NCBI GenBank assembly: GCA_030618065.1
Contig: JAUXEE010000019.1
Coordinates: 1 to 15,831, forward strand
Source: Gemmatimonadota bacterium
Lineage (GTDB): Bacteria; Gemmatimonadota; Gemmatimonadetes; Longimicrobiales; Gaopeijiaceae
Length of the DNA: 15,831 bases
Direction: 5' to 3'
Positions 5,097-15,151 of the stretch are shown here, piece by piece; the stretch's first letter is position 1; each line of letters starts with the position of its first letter. Made by a program: the position numbers and the translations under genes. The notes under the pieces were generated by a model. It saw only the letters and a list, made by a program, of their open reading frames with translations. It was not told the DNA's origin and did not search any database.

Positions 5097-5991
5097 AGTT
5101 CCTCACCCCTTCCCCGGCTCGTTGTTCAGGATGCCGGCCTCCCGTTTCGGTTTTCAGGTATTCCTCTCCCTCGTCCTCCTAGGGGGGGCTCTCATGGTCT
5201 TTTCGCCTTCCGTTGCAGAGTTTCTCCTCTTTCAACCCTCGCGGGGCGATCCGGGTGTTCCTCCGGTTCTTCAGGGTGTTGCCGGCAGAAACATCGTCCT
5301 CACCACGGCAGACGGAATCGACATTCATGCCTGGTGGTACGAGGTGGAGGGGGATGGTCCTGGTCCCGTTCCCTCGGTCCTCTTCTTCCACGGGAACGCT
5401 GGGGATATCAGTCATCGAACGCCCATCGCCGAGGGCCTCCTCCGGGAGGGGTTATCCGTTCTGCTCCTGGAATACCGGGGCTACGGGGGTAGCGGGGGAA
5501 AACCGTCGGAGAAGGGCTTTTTTCAGGACGCGCTAGCAGGCTGGACCTTTCTCCTGGAACAAGAGGGCGATCCGGCACGAATCGTAATCTTCGGTCGGTC
5601 CATGGGGGCGGCCGTCGCAGCCCGCCTTGCCGCAAACCAAGCCCCGGGAGGGCTAGTGCTGGAGTCGGCCTTTACCTCCCTGAAGGCGATTGGGCGATCG
5701 GTCTATCCGTTTCTTCCCGCCTTCCTTTTTTCCCGCCTCGAAGGGCGCTTCGCCACTCGGGATTGGGCAGGGAGAGTGGATGCCCCTCTTCTGGTCATTC
5801 ATGGCGCCGAGGACGAGTTGGTTCCCCTGGCCATGGGAAGAGAGGTCCTGGACGCAGGGAGGGGACCCAAGGAGTGGCTAGCGGTTCCGAGGGCAGGGCA
5901 TAACGACGTGTTTTGGGTGGGTGGCTCAGAGTACTTCCGACGGATTGGGGATTTCGCCAGGGAAAATGAAGGAGGCGGGCCCCGAGATTGA
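5077..5991 (+). CDS. Membrane-anchored alpha/beta hydrolase (BEM46/ABHD13-like)
   Basis: 304 residues from ATG 5077, overlapping the end of protein D by 20 bp; neither this start nor ATG 5131 (18 residues shorter, removing a polar leader) has a good ribosome site. A hydrophobic helix at ~24-44 (FGFQVFLSLVLLGGALMVF) looks like an uncleaved anchor, placing the enzyme outside the cytoplasmic membrane. The hydrolase core follows: HGNAGD (105-110) for the oxyanion hole, EYRGYGGSGG (132-141), nucleophile elbow GRSMG with Ser175, Asp246 in GAEDELVP and His275 in AGHND, so the triad is complete. The order and the YRGYG-SGG segment match the BEM46/ABHD13 serine hydrolases; the substrate is unknown (esters or lipids likely). 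It is probably co-transcribed with D. Confidence 0.88.
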   Translation: MTTTRAEVPHPFPGSLFRMPASRFGFQVFLSLVLLGGALMVFSPSVAEFLLFQPSRGDPGVPPVLQGVAGRNIVLTTADGIDIHAWWYEVEGDGPGPVPSVLFFHGNAGDISHRTPIAEGLLREGLSVLLLEYRGYGGSGGKPSEKGFFQDALAGWTFLLEQEGDPARIVIFGRSMGAAVAARLAANQAPGGLVLESAFTSLKAIGRSVYPFLPAFLFSRLEGRFATRDWAGRVDAPLLVIHGAEDELVPLAMGREVLDAGRGPKEWLAVPRAGHNDVFWVGGSEYFRRIGDFARENEGGGPRD

Positions 5992-6001
5992 CGGGGCCCG
6001 C
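5975..6001. terminator. GC-rich hairpin between convergent hydrolase and ssb genes
   Basis: A perfect 10-bp stem GCGGGCCCCG/CGGGGCCCGC (5975-5984 and 5992-6001) with a 7-nt loop; the hydrolase stop codon lies in the loop end and the ssb stop is 9 nt away. T-runs are absent on the plus side and only weak on the minus side (TTCATTTT further on), so it may act as a shared, partly T-less terminator. Confidence 0.55.
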
Positions 6002-6009
6002 TCCACTAC

Positions 6010-6459
6010 TCAGAAGGGCAAATCGTCGTCGGGCTCCGAGATCGGAGAGGTGACAGGGCCACCCGGGACATCGGGTCCGCCCATGGGGGGGCCCCCTCGA
6101 GTTCCACCGTCCGATGGGCCACCCGGCCCAGAACCCAGCATGACCATCTCGTTTACCACGATGTCCGTCCAGTAACGAGTGCCACCCTGGTCGTCCTGGG
6201 TCTGGCTGTATTCGATTCGGCCCTCGATAAAGAGTCGGTCGCCCTTATGGACCCACTGTTCGACGATGTCAGCCAGCTTGCCCCAGAACGTGCACCGGTG
6301 CCACTCAGTTTTTTCCTGTTGCTGCTCGTTCCGGTCCTTCCAGGTCCGGCTCGTCGCCAGCGAGAACTTCGCCAGCTTCGAGCCGGAGGGCGTCATCCGG
6401 ATCTCGGGATCACTGCCGGCGTTGCCAATGAGCATTATCTTATTCAGGGACCGGGCCAT
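6010..6459 (-). CDS. ssb: Single-stranded DNA-binding protein SSB
   Basis: 149 residues, ATG with AGGAGA upstream at normal distance. Residues 1-110 form the OB fold: NKIMLIGNAGSDPEIRMTPSG, KFSLATSRTWKD, EWHRCTFWGKLADIVEQWVHKGDRLFIEGRIEYSQ. The Trp/Phe residues that stack on DNA bases (Trp40, Trp53, Phe58) are present. A Gly/Pro-rich linker (110-143) leads to the acidic tip DDDLPF, the universal docking peptide for recombination, repair and replication partners. Length and layout are normal. It protects ssDNA at forks and repair sites and works with RecF, encoded 1.2 kb away. It is transcribed away from the crotonase gene and converges on the hydrolase. Confidence 0.97.
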   Translation of the reverse strand: MARSLNKIMLIGNAGSDPEIRMTPSGSKLAKFSLATSRTWKDRNEQQQEKTEWHRCTFWGKLADIVEQWVHKGDRLFIEGRIEYSQTQDDQGGTRYWTDIVVNEMVMLGSGPGGPSDGGTRGGPPMGGPDVPGGPVTSPISEPDDDLPF

Positions 6460-6535
6460 CCTTCTTCTCTCCTGACTTTATGGTTCTGTCTGGGGGACAT
6501 CCCCGGATTCTCCCCGGCTTTCGCGGGGATGGACC

Positions 6536-6665
6536 AAAAGGTAGGCAGGAAGCTGGGAAACCGAAATGGGCCGTTGGGTCCTGGTTGGTAGGGAGTCGAG
6601 TCAGGGTAGACTTCAGGGTGGAGTTCCGGGATCCTGGCGCCACCATTTTTGCCCGCCTACCTTTT
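6536..6665. repeat. 11-bp perfect inverted repeat spanning the ssb/crotonase intergenic region
   Basis: AAAAGGTAGGC (6536-6546) and GCCTACCTTTT (6655-6665), 108 nt apart, in the 282-bp gap between divergent ssb and the hydratase gene. The gap also holds ATCCCCG/CGGGGAT arms near 6500-6531 and a 7-bp hairpin CCAGGAG/CTCCTGG at 6676-6696. I see no gene and no convincing promoter in the gap; paired sites for a looping or dimeric regulator are possible. Confidence 0.4.
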
Positions 6666-6741
6666 CAAGTATGACCCAGGAGTCTCAGGCTCCTGGTCAG
6701 AGATTCCGAAGACGGCCCGAGCCGAAAAGGGAAGGAACCTC

Positions 6742-7527
6742 ATGAGCGATCTCCAGAATATCAACGTTTCCTGGGATGGCGATCTGGCCATCGTCACCTT
6801 GGATCGCCAGGAGAGGTTGAATGCCCTCAACGCCGAGGTCTTCACCGAGCTGGGGGAGGCCTTCGATAGCCTTCGTTACGATGACCAGGTCCGCGGCGTC
6901 ATCGTGACCGGGGCCGGCGACAAGGCCTTCGTTGCGGGTGCCGACATCGGAGAGCTGGCCAAGATGGATGCCCTGTCCGGGGTCCAGGTCAGTCGAACGG
7001 GTCAGGGGGTTTTCAGGACCATCGAACGCTTCCCGAAACCGGTTCTGGCTGCGGTGGGGGGCTACGCCCTTGGAGGCGGTTGCGAGCTTGCACTTGCTTG
7101 CCACATGAGAGTGGGTTCGGAAAACGCCCGATTCGGCCTTCCAGAGGTCGGGCTGGGAATCATTCCCGGCTATGGAGGAACGGTCCGGTTGGCTCGCCTG
7201 GTCGGCTTGGGCAGGGCGGTGGAGATGGCCCTCACCGGCGAGATGATCGATGCTGACGCAGCCCTGGCCATGGGCTTGATCACCCATGTCGTTCCTCAGG
7301 AAGAACTGCTGGCCCGAGCCAAGGAAATCCTGCGAAAAGTCACGAAAAATGGGCCTCTCGCTGTACGCATGGTACTGGAGTCCATCTACCGAGGCTTGGA
7401 CACGACCCTTGTGGAGGCTACCGGGGTGGAGTCCACCCTTTTCGGGCTCCTGGCTTCTACGGAGGACATGAGGGAGGGAATGACCGCCTTCCTGGAGAAG
7501 CGAAAGCCCGAATTCAAGGGCCGCTGA
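6742..7527 (+). CDS. Enoyl-CoA hydratase (crotonase superfamily)
   Basis: 261 residues, the typical length. ATG 6742 has GGAAGGA just upstream; the frame is open to 6649, but the added residues are not crotonase-like. Beta-oxidation hydratases add water to trans-2-enoyl-CoA. The oxyanion-hole segment GAGDKAFVAGADI (57-69) and GGYALGGGCELALAC (106-120) are intact. Both catalytic acids of true hydratases are present: Glu115 (GGCELA) and Glu135 (LPEVGLGIIPGYGGT). The C-terminal trimerisation helix follows. With both acids in place, hydratase activity is more likely than isomerase, decarboxylase or naphthoate-synthase activity. No other fatty-acid gene is near, so its pathway cannot be told from context. 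Confidence 0.9.
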   Translation: MSDLQNINVSWDGDLAIVTLDRQERLNALNAEVFTELGEAFDSLRYDDQVRGVIVTGAGDKAFVAGADIGELAKMDALSGVQVSRTGQGVFRTIERFPKPVLAAVGGYALGGGCELALACHMRVGSENARFGLPEVGLGIIPGYGGTVRLARLVGLGRAVEMALTGEMIDADAALAMGLITHVVPQEELLARAKEILRKVTKNGPLAVRMVLESIYRGLDTTLVEATGVESTLFGLLASTEDMREGMTAFLEKRKPEFKGR

Positions 7528-7529
7528 GA

Positions 7530-7571
7530 GGGCACTGAGAACGCTGCCGAAGGGGCACTGAGAACGCTGCC
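7530..7571 (+). repeat. Tandem 19-bp direct repeat, each with hairpin potential
   Basis: GGGCACTGAGAACGCTGCC occurs at 7530-7548 and again, base for base, at 7553-7571 (period 23). Each copy contains GGCA-N10-TGCC; the second extends to GGGGCA/TGCCCC (7552-7557 and 7568-7573). It lies 2 nt after the hydratase stop codon and ~120 nt before recF. Confidence 0.7.
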
Positions 7572-7667
7572 CCAAGACATCGAAACTCCTTATGGCAAAA
7601 GGCTTTTCGGTACCTGAGGCGGGGTAGCCAAAAGGCCTCCGAAGGGCTAAATTTCCTCATGCTGAAA

Positions 7668-7705
7668 GGGATCCTTCCGCGCATCCCGCTGTGTACCTGA
7701 GCGGG
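7668..7705 (+). promoter_or_regulatory. Competing hairpins around the recF start codon
   Basis: CCCGCT (7685-7690) and AGCGGG (7700-7705) form a 6-bp stem whose 9-nt loop begins with the GTG start of recF. An alternative stem GGGAT/ATCCC (7668-7672 with 7683-7687) uses the same CCC and would hide the only purine-rich ribosome-site candidate, itself about 20 nt from the start. The two structures exclude each other. This suggests weak or regulated recF translation; there is no experimental support. Confidence 0.35.
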
Positions 7706-8812
7706 CTCCAGATCCGGCATTTCCGGAACCTGGCCGAACAGCAGCTGGACCTCCCAGCCGAAGGCGTCGCCATCGTCGGCGAAAACGCTCAGGGAAAGAC
7801 GAATCTCCTCGAGGCCATCTATTACCTTGAGACCTTCCGGTCCTTCCGAGGGTCCCGGGATGATCGACTTGTCGCCTTTGGGGAGGACTTTTTTCGGGTA
7901 GTGGGATCCCTGGATGGGTCGGCTCCCGAGGACCGGGTAGAGGTGGCCGCAGCCTTTCAGAACAGGGGAAAGAGGAAGAAGATCACCCTGGACGGGGAGG
8001 AGCCGGCGCGCCTGGGTGATGGGTTGGGCCGACTGGCCGCGGTGGTCTTCTCTCCCGCCGATGTGGCCCTGATTAGCAATGGCCCCGGGGCGCGACGGAG
8101 GTTTCTGGACATCGTTCTTTCCCTGAACGTGCCGGGTTACCTCGGAATCTTGCAGCGGTTTCGCCACATACTCAGCCAACGAAACGCCGCATTGCGGGAC
8201 GGACGGGGGCGGGGGACGGTGGAGGTATGGGACGAGGGACTCACGGAAAGCGGGGCCTGGGTGATGGAAGCGCGGCTCCAGTGGGTGGAAAGGTGGCGGG
8301 GCGAGTTCTCCTCATACTATCAACGGGTCTCGGGGGCCCGGGAGGGGCAGCTCGAGTACCAGCCCGGGCTGAAGCTTGGGGGGGCCCGGGACCGAGAGGA
8401 GATCGTCGAGGCCTTTCGGGTGGCCCTCCTGGAGGCTCGTGATCGGGAGGGCCGTCTCGGAAACACGGTGGTGGGCCCTCAGAGGGATGACCTCCTCCTT
8501 TCGGTAACCGAGGAGGAGGCCCCGCGAGATCTACGAGAGTACGGCTCGGGGGGTCAGCGGAGGACCGCAGCTCTGGCCCTCCGGCTGGTGGAAGTTGCCA
8601 CCATAAGAGAGGCGCGGAGACAGGAGCCCATCATCCTCATGGATGATGTGTTCGCTGAGCTCGATCCGGGACGAAGCGAAAGGATTCTGTCCCTCATGGA
8701 AGAAGAAGAGACGGGACAGGTCCTCCTCACCGTTCCCAAGGAGAGCGATATCCGGCTCCGGAGAGACTCCCTTCCTCGATGGCAGATCCGGGGTGGGGAG
8801 TTGTACTGGTGA
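7691..8812 (+). CDS. recF: DNA replication/repair protein RecF
   Basis: 373 residues, normal for the family. GTG 7691 is the only workable start: upstream in frame there is no ATG/GTG/TTG before the stop at 7625-7627, and MYLSGLQIRHFRNL matches the family N-terminus. ABC-type ATPase parts are in order: Walker A GENAQGKTNLLEAIYYL (30-46), the RecF arm region (GRLAAVVFSPADVALISNGP), ABC signature YGSGGQRRTAALALRL (~283-298), Walker B PIILMDDVFAELD (~313-325). RecF with RecO/RecR loads RecA onto SSB-coated gaps at stalled forks. dciA begins 8 nt after its stop and gyrB follows, so recF heads a replication-linked operon. Confidence 0.97.
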   Translation: MYLSGLQIRHFRNLAEQQLDLPAEGVAIVGENAQGKTNLLEAIYYLETFRSFRGSRDDRLVAFGEDFFRVVGSLDGSAPEDRVEVAAAFQNRGKRKKITLDGEEPARLGDGLGRLAAVVFSPADVALISNGPGARRRFLDIVLSLNVPGYLGILQRFRHILSQRNAALRDGRGRGTVEVWDEGLTESGAWVMEARLQWVERWRGEFSSYYQRVSGAREGQLEYQPGLKLGGARDREEIVEAFRVALLEARDREGRLGNTVVGPQRDDLLLSVTEEEAPRDLREYGSGGQRRTAALALRLVEVATIREARRQEPIILMDDVFAELDPGRSERILSLMEEEETGQVLLTVPKESDIRLRRDSLPRWQIRGGELYW

Positions 8813-8820
8813 AGGTGACC

Positions 8821-11105
<2,285 letters not shown>

Positions 11106-11122
11106 GGGACGGAGCCTAATTC

Positions 11123-12454
11123 ATGACCCAAGTTCGCGTGGGTACGACACTCATCCTGTTTCTGCTCTTCCTGGCCGCCCTGCCGGTTCCTTGGGGCTCG
11201 GCCCATGCCCAGCAAGCTGATCAAGCGGCCCTTCGGTCCGAAGTGGATGCCAGGGCGGAGGAAGTAAGGGAGAAGGTCGTGGCCTGGCGCCGTGATCTTC
11301 ACGCCCATCCGGAGCTGGGAAACAGGGAGTTTCGGACGGCAGGGATCATTGCCGAGCATCTCCGATCCTTGGGGATGGAAGTCCAGACCGAGGTGGCCCA
11401 CACGGGAGTGGTGGGCGTTCTCCGTGGAGGGCGACCGGGGCCGGTGGTGGCCTTCCGCGCCGACATGGACGCCCTCCCCGTCACCGAGATGGTTGACCTT
11501 CCCTTCGCCTCGAAAGCCACCACGGAGTACAACGGCCAGGAGGTGGGGGTCATGCACGCATGCGGTCATGACAACCACATGGCCATCCTCATGGGGGTGG
11601 CGGAGGTCCTGGCTGGGATGAGAGAGCGGTTGCCCGGGACGGTGAAGTTCATCTTTCAACCCGCCGAGGAGGGGGCTCCCCCCGGGGAGGAGGGCGGCGC
11701 CTCCCTCATGGTCCAGGAAGGTGTCCTGGAGAACCCACGGCCCGACGCGATCTTTGGACTCCACGTCATGCCGCAACACACAGGGTTCATCGGATATCGT
11801 GCGGAAGGGGCCATGGCCTCTTCCCAAACTCTCCGGATCACGGTTCGGGGGAGGCAGACCCATGGGGCCATGCCCTGGGGTGGTGTGGACCCGGTGGTCG
11901 TTTCGGCCCAGATCGTCATGGGCCTTCAAACCGTCGTGAGCCGTCAGTCCGACATCACTCAGGCGCCGGCCGTGGTCACCATCGCTTCCATCCATGGTGG
12001 ACTACGGAGCAACATCATCCCGGACAGCGTGGTCATGGTGGGTACGGTCCGGACTCTGGACCTGGACATGCAGGGGCGAATCGAGGAGCGGATTCGAAGG
12101 ACAGTGGCGGGTATCGCCGAGAGTGCTGGAGCCACGGCTGAGGTGTCCCTTTCCCGTGGCCTCCCCATCACCTACAACGATCCGGATCTGACCCGGAGAA
12201 TGGCGCCCACTCTGGAGCGTGTCGCCGGTCCGGGGAAAGCTTCTCCGTCGCCCCCCACCACCGGCGCCGAGGATTTCTCCTACTACCAACGTGAGATCCC
12301 CGGCCTCTATTTCTTCCTCGGAGTCATACCTGATTCCGTCCCGCTACAGCAAGCCTACCCCAACCACTCTCCTTACTTCTTTGCCGATGAAGCCGCCCTC
12401 CCCTTGGGGGTACGGGCCCTTGCTCATCTCGCGGTGGATTTCCTGGCTGGGTAA
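11123..12454 (+). CDS. Exported M20-family amidohydrolase/peptidase (M20D type)
   Basis: 443 residues, ATG with GGAG 8 nt upstream, 17 nt after gyrB. An N-terminal signal peptide (hydrophobic LILFLLFLAALPVPW, then GSAHA before Gln30) indicates export, whereas most M20D aminoacylase/hippurate-hydrolase-type enzymes are cytoplasmic. Metal-site motifs: RRDLHAHPELG (57-67), FRADMDALPV (111-120), MHACGHDNHMA (144-154, Cys147 and His149 as ligands), FQPAEEG (178-184), GLHV (His214), and NHSPYF plus TGAEDFSYY near the C-terminus. A lid/dimerisation domain lies at ~225-340. The enzyme should release acyl groups from N-acyl amino acids or similar amides outside the cytoplasm. The acetamidase-like gene follows after 28 nt, suggesting shared use of amide substrates. 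Confidence 0.9.
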   Translation: MTQVRVGTTLILFLLFLAALPVPWGSAHAQQADQAALRSEVDARAEEVREKVVAWRRDLHAHPELGNREFRTAGIIAEHLRSLGMEVQTEVAHTGVVGVLRGGRPGPVVAFRADMDALPVTEMVDLPFASKATTEYNGQEVGVMHACGHDNHMAILMGVAEVLAGMRERLPGTVKFIFQPAEEGAPPGEEGGASLMVQEGVLENPRPDAIFGLHVMPQHTGFIGYRAEGAMASSQTLRITVRGRQTHGAMPWGGVDPVVVSAQIVMGLQTVVSRQSDITQAPAVVTIASIHGGLRSNIIPDSVVMVGTVRTLDLDMQGRIEERIRRTVAGIAESAGATAEVSLSRGLPITYNDPDLTRRMAPTLERVAGPGKASPSPPTTGAEDFSYYQREIPGLYFFLGVIPDSVPLQQAYPNHSPYFFADEAALPLGVRALAHLAVDFLAG

Positions 12455-12470
12455 AGCCGGCTGGGTAAAG
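12445..12470 (+). repeat. Tandem 12-bp repeat across a stop codon
   Basis: GGCTGGGTAAAG occurs at 12445-12456 and 12459-12470 (period 14). The first copy carries the TAA stop of the M20 gene; the second supplies the AAAG of the AAAGGAGG ribosome site for the next gene. It looks like a small duplication by replication slippage. Confidence 0.7.
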
Positions 12471-12482
12471 GAGGCCAGGCCT

Positions 12483-13481
12483 ATGTTTCGTTCAAGTCTT
12501 GTATCCGTTGCTTTCGGGAGTTTCTTGTTGGCGGTCCCTTGGTCCGGGGCTTGTCTCGACGCCCAAACGCCGGACACGGTCCGGTTCTCACCCTCCGTCG
12601 CCCAACCCACCTTCGCCGTTCGGGACCCGGTCCTCACCATCAAGCCGGGCACGGTCCTGATCTCGGAAACGAACTGGGGAGGGTATTTCAGCCCAGAGGG
12701 GGGAGCGTTTCCCGGTGAGGTGGGGCCTTTCTACATCGAAGGCGCGACCACCAACGACATCCTTGTGGTGAAGGTGCACAAGGTGGAGCCCAACTACGAG
12801 TATGCCGCCTCCAATATCGGGCCCAACTTCGGGGGCCTTACCGCCGACAGCCGGGTGCGGATGTTGAACGACCCTACCCCGAAACACCGGTACTTGTGGG
12901 AACTGGATCTGGAGGCCATGACCGGCACAACGGATCTTCCCGGCAGTGAAATGGGAGAGATCACCATCGACCTCCAGCCGATGCTGGGCCGGGTCGCTGT
13001 TGCCCCCAGGGGTGAGGAGGCCTTCGGTGGCCTCTGGCCGGGAAACTTCGGTGGCAATATGGACGCCCAGGAGATCCGTCCCGGAGCAACGGTCTACCTC
13101 CCCATCTTCCATGACGGCGCCTACTTCTATTTCGGTGATGGTCACGCCAGGCAGGGGTACGGTGAGGTGAATGGAAGCGGACTCGAAACCTCCATGGACG
13201 TGATTCTGGAGATCGACCTCATCAGGGGGAAGACCATCGATTGGCCCCGCATCGAGAACGACGAATATATCATGGTGGCCGGGAGCGCTCGTCCTCTCAT
13301 CGATGCCTTTCGTCTCGCTCACATCGAGCTGGTGGAGTGGCTGGAAGAAGACTACGGCTTCGGCCGGTGGGACGCCTATCAGCTCCTGGGTCAGTTAGCC
13401 GAGAGCACGGTGGCGAACATCGTGGATCCGGTCTATACCGTAGTCGCCAAGTTTCCCAAGAAGTACCTGCCCAGCCGGTAG
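12483..13481 (+). CDS. Exported acetamidase/formamidase-family protein
   Basis: 332 residues. ATG 12483 is chosen for AAGGAGG about 9 nt upstream and because it starts a signal peptide ([20 protein letters not shown], likely cleaved after LDA); the frame is open further 5', overlapping the M20 gene. The FmdA/AmdA family marks are clear: [18 protein letters not shown] (81-98), PGNFGGNMD (186-194), [21 protein letters not shown] (209-229). Family members hydrolyse short amides such as formamide and acetamide to the acid and ammonia. Typical acetamidases are cytoplasmic; this one is exported, like its neighbour. A lipoprotein reading is weak because the SGAC at 21-24 lacks the usual Leu/Val. The amide substrate is unknown; products of the M20 enzyme are one guess. 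Confidence 0.88.
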   Translation: MFRSSLVSVAFGSFLLAVPWSGACLDAQTPDTVRFSPSVAQPTFAVRDPVLTIKPGTVLISETNWGGYFSPEGGAFPGEVGPFYIEGATTNDILVVKVHKVEPNYEYAASNIGPNFGGLTADSRVRMLNDPTPKHRYLWELDLEAMTGTTDLPGSEMGEITIDLQPMLGRVAVAPRGEEAFGGLWPGNFGGNMDAQEIRPGATVYLPIFHDGAYFYFGDGHARQGYGEVNGSGLETSMDVILEIDLIRGKTIDWPRIENDEYIMVAGSARPLIDAFRLAHIELVEWLEEDYGFGRWDAYQLLGQLAESTVANIVDPVYTVVAKFPKKYLPSR

Positions 13482-13560
13482 CGCTTGGGGTCCCAGTGGA
13501 ACCTACCCGGGTCCTCTTTGGTTAGAGTACTCCCAGGTCACCCAAACGGACTTCCAAGCG

Positions 13561-14502
13561 ATGCTGATTCGTAAGCCCAAGAAGATCTCCGAGTCGGAGA
13601 TCACACCGTACGAGATGTACCTCGACCGCCGGAAGTTCATCGGACAGGCGGGGAGGGTCGCCCTCCTGGCCGCGGTGGCCCCAGGAGCTTTGGTTGCCGG
13701 CGATCTCACGGGAGAGGAGGCCGAGGCTGCGGTCATCGGATCCCAGGGAGACGAACTCACGCCCTTCAAACACGTCACCGAGTACAACAACTTCTATGAG
13801 TTCGGGACGGGTAAGGCCGATCCCGCTCGGAATGCCGGCGACTTCCGGACCAGGCCGTGGACCGTGGCCATCGAGGGGCAGTGCGAGCGTCCCGGAGACT
13901 ATGCCATAGAAGACATCCTGGGCCGCTTTCCCTCCGAGGAGCGGGTCTACCGCCTCCGGTGTGTGGAAGCCTGGTCCATGGTGATCCCCTGGATGGGGTT
14001 TCCCCTGAAAGACCTCCTGGCTTGGGTTCAGCCCACGAGCCGGGCCAAGTACGTCGAGTTCACCACTCTGCACGACCCCGACCAGATGCCGGGCCAGCGC
14101 CGGAGGGTATTGGATTGGCCTTATGTGGAAGGACTCAGGCTGGACGAGGCCATGCATCCGCTCACGCTCATGGCCACGGGGCTCTATGGCCAGGAGCTCC
14201 CGAACCAGAACGGTGCCCCCCTCCGCCTCGTCGTACCCTGGAAGTACGGCTTCAAGAGCATCAAATCCATCGTTCGTATTCGGCTGGTGGAAGGCATGCC
14301 CTCCAGCAGTTGGAACGGGTTGGCACCCACCGAATACGGCTTCTTCGCCAATGTGAACCCGGAGGTAGACCATCCCCGGTGGAGCCAGGCCCGGGAACGT
14401 CGCCTTGGAGAGATTCGTCGCCGACCGACGCTGATGTTCAACGGGTACGCCGATGAAGTGGCCTCCCTTTATGAGAGCCTGGATCTCCTGCGCTGGTTCT
14501 AG
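13561..14502 (+). CDS. msrP: Protein-methionine-sulfoxide reductase, molybdopterin subunit MsrP (YedY)
   Basis: 313 residues. A Tat signal [10 protein letters not shown] (22-31) precedes a hydrophobic Ala/Val stretch, so the folded, cofactor-loaded protein is exported to the periplasm. The sulfite-oxidase fold signature [15 protein letters not shown] (130-144) is intact; Cys134 is the molybdenum ligand. Other family motifs: [43 protein letters not shown]. It reduces methionine sulfoxide in envelope proteins damaged by oxidants, using quinol electrons passed by MsrQ, encoded 63 nt downstream. The start has no good Shine-Dalgarno sequence (CTTCCAAGCG precedes the ATG), and the 79-nt gap after the acetamidase gene shows no clear promoter. 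Confidence 0.95.
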   Translation: MLIRKPKKISESEITPYEMYLDRRKFIGQAGRVALLAAVAPGALVAGDLTGEEAEAAVIGSQGDELTPFKHVTEYNNFYEFGTGKADPARNAGDFRTRPWTVAIEGQCERPGDYAIEDILGRFPSEERVYRLRCVEAWSMVIPWMGFPLKDLLAWVQPTSRAKYVEFTTLHDPDQMPGQRRRVLDWPYVEGLRLDEAMHPLTLMATGLYGQELPNQNGAPLRLVVPWKYGFKSIKSIVRIRLVEGMPSSSWNGLAPTEYGFFANVNPEVDHPRWSQARERRLGEIRRRPTLMFNGYADEVASLYESLDLLRWF

Positions 14503-14504
14503 AA

Positions 14505-14518
14505 GGGTGTACGCACCC
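14505..14518 (+). other. Short hairpin between msrP and msrQ
   Basis: GGGTG-TACG-CACCC: a 5-bp stem with a UNCG-type tetraloop, an unusually stable loop class. It starts 2 nt after the msrP stop. There is no T-run; it may protect the 3' end of the msrP message or lower msrQ expression relative to msrP. Confidence 0.4.
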
Positions 14519-14565
14519 CATTCTGCGGACAGGCTCCTGGCGGCCTCCCGGGAACGGGCTCCACA

Positions 14566-15144
14566 ATGATGGCGAAGAGCGTCGTCTGGCTTTTGGGCCT
14601 GGCTCCCATCCTATGGGCGGGAATTCGCTTCGCCACGGATGGTCTGGGCGCCAACCCCATCGAGGAAGCCCTCCACTTGGCTGGCCGGTGGGCCCTGGTT
14701 CTGCTTCTGACGGGGCTTTCGGTCACGCCCCTCCGGCGTATCTCAGGCTGGAACCGGATCATCAAAGTCCGGCGCCTTCTGGGCCTCTTCGCCTTCTTCT
14801 ACGCGTGCCTTCACCTTCTCATCTATCTGGGGCTCGATCAGGGGTTCGCCTGGTCCTTCATCGTGGAGGACGTGGTGGAGCGGCCCTTCATCACTGTAGG
14901 GGCCGGTGCGTTCCTTCTCCTGGTGCCCCTGGCCGTCACCTCCACAAAGGGATGGATCCGGCGGCTCGGCCGGCGATGGCAGCGGCTTCATCGGCTCGTG
15001 TACCTCGCCGCTACCTTAGGCGCTCTCCATTTCTACTGGAAGGTGAAGGCCGACACCTTTTGGCCCCTCGTGGCGGCCATGGTACTGGCGGGTCTTCTCC
15101 TGGCCAGGGTGCCCTGGCGGCGATTGCGGAGGACGAAAGGGTAG
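14566..15144 (+). CDS. msrQ: Heme-binding membrane subunit MsrQ (YedZ)
   Basis: 192 residues (ATG 14566 or the next codon, 14569; no strong ribosome site). About six membrane helices: VVWLLGLAPILWAGI, AGRWALVLLLTGL, LLGLFAFFYACLHLLIYLGL, FITVGAGAFLLLVPLAV, LVYLAATLGALHFYW and LVAAMVLAGLLLA. Histidines expected to hold heme b are present: His83 (ACLHLL), His142 (WQRLHRL), His155 (GALHFYW), matching the ferric-reductase-like pattern of MsrQ; the GWNRIIKVRRLLGL loop is also typical. It takes electrons from the quinone pool and passes them to MsrP at the periplasmic face. It is paired with msrP directly upstream and followed by a strong hairpin. Confidence 0.95.
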   Translation: MMAKSVVWLLGLAPILWAGIRFATDGLGANPIEEALHLAGRWALVLLLTGLSVTPLRRISGWNRIIKVRRLLGLFAFFYACLHLLIYLGLDQGFAWSFIVEDVVERPFITVGAGAFLLLVPLAVTSTKGWIRRLGRRWQRLHRLVYLAATLGALHFYWKVKADTFWPLVAAMVLAGLLLARVPWRRLRRTKG

Positions 15145-15151
15145 AAGAAGA

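Noticed and set aside
7530..7571. CRISPR array
   Set aside because: Only two repeat copies with a 4-nt gap; no spacers and no cas genes.
12219..12482. 5' extension of the acetamidase-like gene into the M20 gene
   Set aside because: The overlap region is coding for M20 in another frame, and ATG 12483 has an AAGGAGG site and begins a proper signal peptide.
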